A stretch of 5,141 nt of DNA, taken from positions 1 through 5,141 of the forward strand of contig JBJXFY010000212.1 in assembly GCA_046155815.1 (NCBI GenBank), in the 5' to 3' direction. Positions 1 to 4,611 of the stretch are shown here, piece by piece. The stretch comes from JBJXFY01 sp046155815 (lineage in GTDB: Bacteria; Verrucomicrobiota; Verrucomicrobiia; Limisphaerales; CAIMTB01). Every line of letters begins with the position of its first letter. Position 1 is the first letter of the stretch. The notes beneath the pieces were generated by a model. That model ran no database searches and was not told the DNA's origin. It saw only the letters and a program-made list of their open reading frames with translations. The translations under genes and the position numbers were made by a program.

Positions 1-1372
1 ACTTGAAGCCGGCCCCGTCTCCCATGCGCTCCGGGTCGTGCGTGCTGAAGCGCATCACGTACTTCTCGATGCCGAAGATCTTGAAGTACTTCAGGTACAT
101 TTCGTTCACGGCCCGGAACTCGGCGGCGAACTGCTCCAGCGTGCAGTAGATGTGCGCGTCGTTCATGTTCAGGCCGCGGACGCGCATGAGGCCGAACAGC
201 TCGCCGGACTGCTCGTAGCGGTAGTTCATGCCGTACTCGGCCAGGCGCAGGGGCAGGTCGCGGTAACTGCGCGGCTCCGCCGCAAAGATGCGGTGGTGGT
301 GCGGGCAGTTCATGGCCTTGAGGTAGTATCTATACTGTGCTTCCAAAGCCTCCTGGAGTTGCCTCCTTTGGTCGCGAAGCTGCCTATAACTGGACGCACT
401 GACCTCACGCGATTCAATAAGGTCAATCATCCTATCTTCGAACTGGATGTCCGTTACGTCGCGGTACAGCTCACCGCCGACTTGACCTGTAGCTTGGATA
501 TCTTGTTTGACGACGATTGGGGCAAACATTGAATCCGCGTAGTAGGGAAGATGCCCTGACGTCGTGTACATCTTTTCCTTCGCCAGATGCGGCGTCTTCA
601 CCCGCACATAGCCGGCCTGGAACTCGGTCTCCTTCGCCAGCTTCTCCAGCTCCTCGACCAGCACCGCGCCCTTCGGCAGCCACAGCGCGAGGCCCGGCCC
701 CACATACTCGGGATCGAACGCGAACAGCCCCATTTCCGCGCCGATCTTGCGGTGGTCGCGCTTCTTCGCCTCCTCCTGGAGCTTCAGCCAGTTCTCCAGT
801 TCCTCCCTCGTCTTGAAGGCGGTGCCGTAGAGGCGCTGGAGCTGCGGGTTCTTCTCGTTCCCGCGGAAGTAGGCGCTGGCGACCTTGAGCACCTTGAGCG
901 CGCCGGGCTTCACGTTGCCAGTGCGCATGACGTGCGGCCCGGCGCAGAGGTCCACGAACTCGCCGTTCTGGTAGAAGCTGATCGCCTCGCCCTCGGGGAT
1001 GTCGCCGAGGCGCTCGACCTTGAACGTCTGTCCCTTCGCCTCGAACCACGCCCGGGCCCCTTCGCGGGTCTTGAGGCTCTTCTCGAAGACCTGGTTCTCC
1101 TTGGTGATCTTGCGCATCTCCTCCTCGATCTTCGGGAAGTCGTCTGGCGAGAAGCGGTGCGGGAGGTCGAAGTCGTAGTAGAAGCCCTCCTCGGTGGGCG
1201 GGCCGATGTCGAGCCGGGCGTCGGGCCAGAGGCGCAGGACGGCGCTGGCCATGATGTGCGCGCAGGAATGGCGCAGGCGCATCAGGTCATCCATCTGCGC
1301 GCGCTGGTCGAGGGACTTGCGCTGAACGTCGGTCTTGGCGGCCTCGAAGGTGGGTTTCTGTTCGTCGTTCAT
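1..1372 (-). CDS. thrS: Threonyl-tRNA synthetase, TGS-less, partial (3' end outside window)
   Basis: This cytoplasmic class II synthetase charges tRNA-Thr with threonine. The window holds 457 residues. An editing domain starts directly at about residue 31 with H35-S-C-A-H39 and is completed by C143-A-G-P-H147, the HxxxH/CxxxH pair of the ThrRS N2 domain. The catalytic domain follows from about residue 230: TSGHLPYY near 271-278, MNCPHH with the expected zinc ligand C356, the motif 2 region RYEQSGELFGLMRVRG, and NDAHIYC with the second zinc ligand H407. The C356-H407 spacing of 51 matches the E. coli pair C334/H385. The third zinc ligand and the anticodon-binding domain would lie beyond the left edge. 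The ATG at 1372 is chosen because an in-frame TGA sits only four codons upstream (1385-1387). That leaves no room for the usual N-terminal TGS domain. There is no Shine-Dalgarno sequence; a pyrimidine-rich stretch precedes the start. About 62 extra residues (287-348) interrupt the catalytic domain. The family call is very secure. Confidence 0.96.
   Translation of the reverse strand, partial: MNDEQKPTFEAAKTDVQRKSLDQRAQMDDLMRLRHSCAHIMASAVLRLWPDARLDIGPPTEEGFYYDFDLPHRFSPDDFPKIEEEMRKITKENQVFEKSLKTREGARAWFEAKGQTFKVERLGDIPEGEAISFYQNGEFVDLCAGPHVMRTGNVKPGALKVLKVASAYFRGNEKNPQLQRLYGTAFKTREELENWLKLQEEAKKRDHRKIGAEMGLFAFDPEYVGPGLALWLPKGAVLVEELEKLAKETEFQAGYVRVKTPHLAKEKMYTTSGHLPYYADSMFAPIVVKQDIQATGQVGGELYRDVTDIQFEDRMIDLIESREVSASSYRQLRDQRRQLQEALEAQYRYYLKAMNCPHHHRIFAAEPRSYRDLPLRLAEYGMNYRYEQSGELFGLMRVRGLNMNDAHIYCTLEQFAAEFRAVNEMYLKYFKIFGIEKYVMRFSTHDPERMGDGAGFK
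329..514 (-). other. In-frame insert of about 62 residues in the ThrRS catalytic domain
   Basis: Residues 287-348 lie between ADSMFAPI and YYLKAMNCP. In ThrRS proteins I know, these two blocks are joined by a short loop of roughly 5-20 residues. The extra segment has no stop and keeps the frame. Its second half (about residues 310-345) is rich in E, Q, R and L and looks helical or coiled-coil-like. It shows no intein signature (no C/S at the start, no HN-C/S/T at the end) and is far too short for an intein. Codon use in and beside it differs sharply from the rest of the gene. I see no known domain in it. Confidence 0.75.
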
Positions 1373-1387
1373 GGGAAAGGGAGTTCA

Positions 1388-1417
1388 AACCGCAGATGGA
1401 CGCGGATGAACGCGGAT
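1388..1417 (-). repeat. 30-nt dispersed repeat, copy R1 (inverted relative to R2 and R3)
   Basis: Read on the minus strand this copy differs from R2 at one of 30 positions; 26 bases (1388-1413) are exactly complementary to 1497-1522. On the plus strand the core is a 10-nt near-tandem repeat: GATGGACGCG (1395-1404), GATGAACGCG (1405-1414), then GATG again. The copy ends 15 nt upstream of the thrS start codon and supplies the TGA (1385-1387, at its edge) that closes the thrS frame upstream. Confidence 0.92.
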
Positions 1418-1492
1418 GGGGAGCAGACGGGAGGGATGCCAGAAGGCGATCCGGTGACCTGACTCCGGGAAGCGCCGGGCAAAAAATGTCAT

Positions 1493-1522
1493 ATCTGCGT
1501 TCATCCGCGTCCATCTGCGGTT
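1493..1522 (+). repeat. 30-nt dispersed repeat, copy R2
   Basis: This copy is identical to R3 (1921-1950) at 29 of 30 positions, differing only at 1506 (C) against 1934 (A). It is in direct orientation to R3 and inverted to R1. It encodes the last residues (STADGRG) and the TGA stop (1501-1503) of the GxxExxY gene. Confidence 0.93.
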
Positions 1523-1932
1523 GAAAGCACCAACCGCTCAAACTCAAGCCGGGCGTGCTTGAAGTTCAGGAGCAGGCCGACGGGCAGGCGGGTGATGCGG
1601 AGGTAGTTCAACATCCGGCCGCGCTCGTGGTCGGTCAGGCGGTCAATCGTTTTGGCATCCACGACGACCTTGCCGAAGGCGATCAGGTCCGGAATGAATT
1701 CACCGACAGGCTCGGCCTTGTAGAGCACTTCAAACCGGCGTTGCTGGTCATACGCAATGCCCCGACGGCGGAACTCCACGCACAGGGCGTTCTCGTAGAG
1801 CTTCTCGTTCAGCCCTTGCCCCAGTTCGTTCAGCACCTCGAAGGCGCAGCCGATGATGGCGTGCGTCTCCGGTGAGCACGGATAGGCATCAGCCTTTCCG
1901 GTGTGGAGGACAGGTGCTTGATCTGCGTTCAT
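1501..1932 (-). CDS. GxxExxY-family protein, PD-(D/E)XK nuclease-like fold
   Basis: The 143 residues match the GxxExxY family (also described as PDDEXK_3) along almost their whole length. HAIIGCAFEVLNELG (24-38) leads into the naming motif G40-L-N-E43-K-L-Y46. After that come FIPDLIAFGKVVVDAKTID (79-97) with the predicted acidic and lysine positions D82, D92 and K94, then LNYLRITRLPVGLLLNFK (108-125). The biochemical role of the family is not established; nuclease activity is inferred from the fold. Here the usual ExK appears as D92-A-K94, a conservative change. The ATG at 1932 is the only ATG before residue 107 and lies inside repeat R3, while the TGA lies inside repeat R2. No Shine-Dalgarno sequence is visible. 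A probable terminator T-run sits directly upstream, so the promoter is unclear. Third codon positions are less GC-rich than in the neighbours, especially near the N-terminus, which would fit acquisition. The family call is confident, the function is not. Confidence 0.92.
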   Translation of the reverse strand: MNADQAPVLHTGKADAYPCSPETHAIIGCAFEVLNELGQGLNEKLYENALCVEFRRRGIAYDQQRRFEVLYKAEPVGEFIPDLIAFGKVVVDAKTIDRLTDHERGRMLNYLRITRLPVGLLLNFKHARLEFERLVLSTADGRG

Positions 1933-1950
1933 CAGCGTCCATCTGCGGTT
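1921..1950 (+). repeat. 30-nt dispersed repeat, copy R3
   Basis: This is a direct copy of R2 with one mismatch. Read on the minus strand it contains the start codon of the GxxExxY gene (ATG at 1932-1930) and codes for its first residues MNAD. On its right it abuts a run of six A (1951-1956), which is the T-run of the probable terminator on the minus strand. Confidence 0.93.
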
Positions 1951-1989
1951 AAAAAAGCGAAACGCCCCGGTCCGGGTCTGGGCGGGGCG
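1951..1989 (-). terminator. Probable intrinsic terminator of the secreted repeat-protein gene
   Basis: On the minus strand a 7-bp all-GC stem, CGCCCCG (1989-1983) with CGGGGCG (1969-1963), encloses a 13-nt loop. It is followed at once by TTTCGCTTTTTT (1962-1951). This lies about 140 nt past the stop codon at 2128, in the right orientation to end that transcript before the GxxExxY gene. The long loop and the interrupted T-run lower confidence. Confidence 0.5.
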
Positions 1990-1994
1990 GGGCG

Positions 1995-2021
1995 GCGTCC
2001 GTTCCGGCGGGGAACGGACGC
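1995..2021. other. Perfect 11-bp hairpin in the intergenic region
   Basis: GCGTCCGTTCC (1995-2005) and GGAACGGACGC (2011-2021) are exact inverted repeats around the 5-nt loop GGCGG. There is no T-run directly on either side. It may reinforce the adjacent terminator on the minus strand or mark a protein-binding site. The rest of the gap, 2022-2127, shows nothing I can name. Confidence 0.65.
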
Positions 2022-2127
2022 TAGCGGGTCGTCGTGGTGTCGGCGGGGCGCGCCATTGGTGCGGAGGAGATAGGGCAGGGGGCGCGCGGCGACAAGGCTT
2101 TTGGCGGTGGAAGATGGCGGTTGGTGG

Positions 2128-3669
2128 CTAGCGGCGTCGGAGGCGGAAGAACTGCTGCCCGCCGCCGCCTTGGACCGCGACGACGGCGGAGTCCTCGATC
2201 ACCGCCGCCTCGCCGGGGATTTCGGTCCAGCCGGAGAGGCCCAGGCTCCGTTCGACGGCGAATTCACCGGGCACGCGGCGCCACCAGAGCCACGACCAGC
2301 CGTCCGACTGGACGAGGTGGAGCCGCGGCGCGGTGTTGACCAGAATCGAGGCCGGCAGGCCGGCGGCGGCGAGATCGGTCGCGCTGAGTGTCAGCGTGTT
2401 GTTGTGTTCGTCTTGGAGTTCCAGGCGGGTTACGGCCCATAGGCCGGCCTCGCAATGGCGGGGAAAGTAGGCCGTCCCGGCCAGCCGCTGGAGCTGACCG
2501 GCCTGAGGCGTGCTGGGTCCGACCGGGGAAAGATTGGCGCGGGCGTGATGCCGGCCAGACGGCCCCAGCAGTTCGCAGTAGCCGAAGACGAAGTCGTCGC
2601 GGTCATCGCGTGCGGACACGTCCACGGTGATGGCCTGCGGGGCGTCCGTCGTGTCCACGGCATTGGTGGAGAAGCGCAGGCCGACGAGTTCCGGAGGCAG
2701 CAGGTCCGGGACGCCGCCGGAACCGCCTTCCACGACAACGGCGACAGGCAGGCCACGCGCCTCCAGTTCGCCGGCGGTGATCAGGGCGCGATTGCCGGCA
2801 TTGTCCGCAGGTTGGATCGCAGCCAGCCGGTAGGTGCCCGGAGTCAGGGAAGAAGGAAAGGTGACTTGGAACACATACCAGCCATCCCGCGAGTCGCCGC
2901 TTTCCCGCCGGCCGCTTCCTGGGAGGAGGTTGGAGCCTTCGACGGGATGGCCGGGCCGCTCGAACCGGACCAGCCACGGGCTCTGCGGATCGGCGATACC
3001 TGAGAAATCATCGGTCAGCCTGATTCTGACGTTCACTTCCGCGAAAGGCTGCTGCACATCCACGCGGTTGGTGGAAAAGGAGAGGCCGGCGACCTGCGGA
3101 ACCTGGCGGTCTTCCGGTCCGTTAACCTCGAAGGCCGGCCTAGGTTGCCGATACTGCGAACCCCCGCCGGCCCAATACCATTCGATTCGCAGGTCGTTGC
3201 CCACGGTGTCTCTTGCCCCCAGGTAATCTGCCTGCCAACGGCCTGTCACTGTGCCCGGCACGACCGTCAGAGTGCCGCGAAAAAGGGCCTCATGCCCGTC
3301 GGGGGTGAGCATTGATTCCACGAGCGCCAAGTTGGCTGACAGGGACTGGTCAGCCGCTTGCGCGGGGCGAAACCCAATTTGCAGGTTCGCCGCGCCCGGT
3401 GGCCCGAACCCGGCGAGCCGGTCGCGCAGGCGCGCGGAGATCTCGATCGTTTGCGGGCCGGATGTGGTGTCGGCGCGGTTGGTGGACAGTTCCACGGCAA
3501 GCAGCTCCGGCGGATCAAGGTCGCTCTCGGCGTGGCCGCACGGGATGCCGGCCGAAATCATGCAAGCCAGCCACAGCCAGCCTGTTCGCGCCAGATTCAG
3601 GCTTGGGTACCAGGCCGCCAGCGCTTGGGGCCCGCGACCGGCAGCGAGTATCGGAATGGACGCTTTCAT
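2128..3669 (-). CDS. Secreted protein with three beta-sandwich-like repeats
   Basis: I do not recognise a named family. The 513 residues start with a basic region and a hydrophobic stretch (about 31-42, WLWLACMISAGI), with a plausible signal peptidase I site after GHA47, so export is likely. Three related units follow at about 50-183, 187-314 and 321-445. Each opens with a P-E/Q-L/V ... STN-x-V/A-D pattern (STNRADTT, STNRVDVQ, STNAVDTT), then an alternating beta pattern and a D-x-x-G/N-N turn, resembling Ig-like or cadherin-like surface domains. Residues 448-513 form a separate C-terminal module ending in FFRLRRR, a tail I associate with secreted Verrucomicrobiota proteins. There are no catalytic motifs; an adhesive or structural role is inferred. 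ATG 3669 is preferred because it places the hydrophobic stretch as a signal peptide; the frame remains open upstream to 4020, but that extension overlaps the divergent gene. Transcription probably ends at 1951-1989. Confidence 0.85.
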   Translation of the reverse strand: MKASIPILAAGRGPQALAAWYPSLNLARTGWLWLACMISAGIPCGHAESDLDPPELLAVELSTNRADTTSGPQTIEISARLRDRLAGFGPPGAANLQIGFRPAQAADQSLSANLALVESMLTPDGHEALFRGTLTVVPGTVTGRWQADYLGARDTVGNDLRIEWYWAGGGSQYRQPRPAFEVNGPEDRQVPQVAGLSFSTNRVDVQQPFAEVNVRIRLTDDFSGIADPQSPWLVRFERPGHPVEGSNLLPGSGRRESGDSRDGWYVFQVTFPSSLTPGTYRLAAIQPADNAGNRALITAGELEARGLPVAVVVEGGSGGVPDLLPPELVGLRFSTNAVDTTDAPQAITVDVSARDDRDDFVFGYCELLGPSGRHHARANLSPVGPSTPQAGQLQRLAGTAYFPRHCEAGLWAVTRLELQDEHNNTLTLSATDLAAAGLPASILVNTAPRLHLVQSDGWSWLWWRRVPGEFAVERSLGLSGWTEIPGEAAVIEDSAVVAVQGGGGQQFFRLRRR

Positions 3670-3832
3670 GAGAAAGGAAGGTGAACGTTTAGCTTCGGCC
3701 CCTCCCTTCACCATCATTGACGCAGGATCCTTGCCCGTCAGAAACACGTTCCTTGTCCATTGCCAACCTTGCGTTGGCGAATCGGGCGAGTCGTGGCTTG
3801 ACGCGCGCGGGCGGTTTGGTTCGCCTGCCCGC
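3670..3832. promoter_or_regulatory. Divergent intergenic region between the secreted-protein and pseudopilin genes
   Basis: These 163 nt separate two start codons facing away from each other, so both promoters should lie here. I see no convincing -35/-10 pair: TTGACG occurs at 3717-3722 and 3798-3803, but neither has a TATAAT-like box at normal spacing. Both genes have a pyrimidine-rich stretch instead of a Shine-Dalgarno sequence before their ATG. A short inverted repeat at 3760-3780 is listed separately. Confidence 0.45.
3760..3780. promoter_or_regulatory. Inverted repeat in the divergent region, possible operator or leader hairpin
   Basis: GCCAAC (3762-3767) and GTTGGC (3773-3778) pair around the loop CTTGC. 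Allowing one G-T pair, the stem extends to 8 bp (3760-3767 with 3773-3780). It lies 52 nt upstream of the pseudopilin start. It could bind a regulator or fold in the leader RNA; a chance occurrence in GC-rich DNA is also possible. Confidence 0.35.
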
Positions 3833-4603
3833 ATGTCCCCGCTTCGCCCCAGACGCGCCGGGCGCTCCGGCGGCTTCACCCTCATCGAGCTGCTGGTGGT
3901 CATCGCCATCATCGCGATCCTGGCCTCGATGCTGCTGCCGGCGCTGGCCAAGGCGAAGGAGCGCGGCAAGCGGGCCAAGTGCATCAACAACCTCCGCCAG
4001 ATGGGCATCGGCATGACCATCTACGCCGAGGACAACAACTACGTGCTGCTCAAGACGCGCTTCGACGGCGGCAACTGGGTGCAGATCTCGATCAACGAGC
4101 CGGAGGCGGCCGCGGCGAAGCAACTCGGCCTGCCGGTCCAGACGAATGCGCCGGTGGCCAAGATTTGGACCTGCCCGAACCGCCCCGACTTCCCGACCTA
4201 CGAGCCGCAGTACCAGCAGTTCAACATCGGCTTCCAGTATTACGCGGGCATCGAGCGCTGGAGCAACCCGGCCGGCACGTTCCCTTCGCGCAGCCCGGTC
4301 AAGACCACCACGTCGCAGCCCGGCTGGGTGCTGGCGGCGGACGCGGTGATGAAGGTGGACGGCCGCTGGGGCGGCGGGCGCGACTCGGCCTTCAAGGGGA
4401 TGCCGCCGCACAGGACGATGAACGGCATCCCCTCTGGGGGAAACCACCTCACGATGGATGGCGCGGTGAACTGGGTGCAGTTCAAGAAAATGCTGTTCCT
4501 GCACAGTTGGAACACGGGCGGCACCCGCGACGCCTACTTCCACCAGGAGGACATCGGCGACGAAGTGGAGCGCGTGAGGGCGCGGCTTCTCGCGAAACCC
4601 TGA
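3833..4603 (+). CDS. Prepilin-type N-terminal cleavage/methylation domain protein (pseudopilin-like)
   Basis: This is a 256-residue type IV pilin or type II secretion pseudopilin-like protein of the kind present in many copies in Verrucomicrobiota and Lentisphaerota. A basic 14-residue leader ends in GG, followed by FTLIELLVVIAIIAILASML. Prepilin peptidase would cut between G14 and F15, and the conserved E19 is the +5 glutamate. The hydrophobic helix spans about 15-38, then KAKERGKRAKCINNLRQMG continues the amphipathic helix. Near the C-terminus, GGNHLTMDGAVNWVQF (202-217) matches the processing-associated DG motif of the family, here with A211 where a histidine or serine is more usual. The protein should be anchored in the inner membrane or assembled into a pseudopilus; the substrate is unknown. 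ATG 3833 is chosen because it gives the typical short leader; the frame is open back to 3251, but that part is antisense to the divergent gene. The next gene starts 8 nt after the stop. Confidence 0.95.
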   Translation: MSPLRPRRAGRSGGFTLIELLVVIAIIAILASMLLPALAKAKERGKRAKCINNLRQMGIGMTIYAEDNNYVLLKTRFDGGNWVQISINEPEAAAAKQLGLPVQTNAPVAKIWTCPNRPDFPTYEPQYQQFNIGFQYYAGIERWSNPAGTFPSRSPVKTTTSQPGWVLAADAVMKVDGRWGGGRDSAFKGMPPHRTMNGIPSGGNHLTMDGAVNWVQFKKMLFLHSWNTGGTRDAYFHQEDIGDEVERVRARLLAKP

Positions 4604-4611
4604 CTCCGCCC

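Noticed and set aside
329..514. Intein or intron as the explanation for the ThrRS insert
   Set aside because: At 62 residues it is shorter than any functional intein and lacks splice-junction residues. It is an open in-frame coding segment with no intron-like boundary.
587..1462. Long plus-strand reading frame of 291 codons
   Set aside because: It is antisense to thrS, whose protein is unmistakable. The frame stays open because of high GC at third codon positions; the product has no recognisable domain.
1287..1547. 86-codon minus-strand frame passing through R1 and R2
   Set aside because: It overlaps thrS in another frame, and much of its product (QPQMDADERR, RSSASICG) is simply translated repeat sequence.
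1388..1950. CRISPR-like array from the three 30-nt repeats
   Set aside because: The spacing is irregular (75 and 398 nt between copies), one copy is inverted, and the longer interval contains a protein gene.
3717..3803. TTGACG motifs as -35 boxes of sigma-70 promoters
   Set aside because: No TATAAT-like sequence follows at 16-18 nt in either case, so I list the region only as a general regulatory gap.
3251..3832. N-terminal extension of the pseudopilin to an upstream start
   Set aside because: The extra residues are antisense to the secreted-protein gene and would destroy the short basic leader expected before G|FTLIE.
3670..4020. N-terminal extension of the secreted repeat protein to an ATG at 4020
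   Set aside because: The extension is antisense to the conserved pilin N-terminus and would put the signal peptide deep inside the protein. The ATG at 3669 gives a normal export signal.
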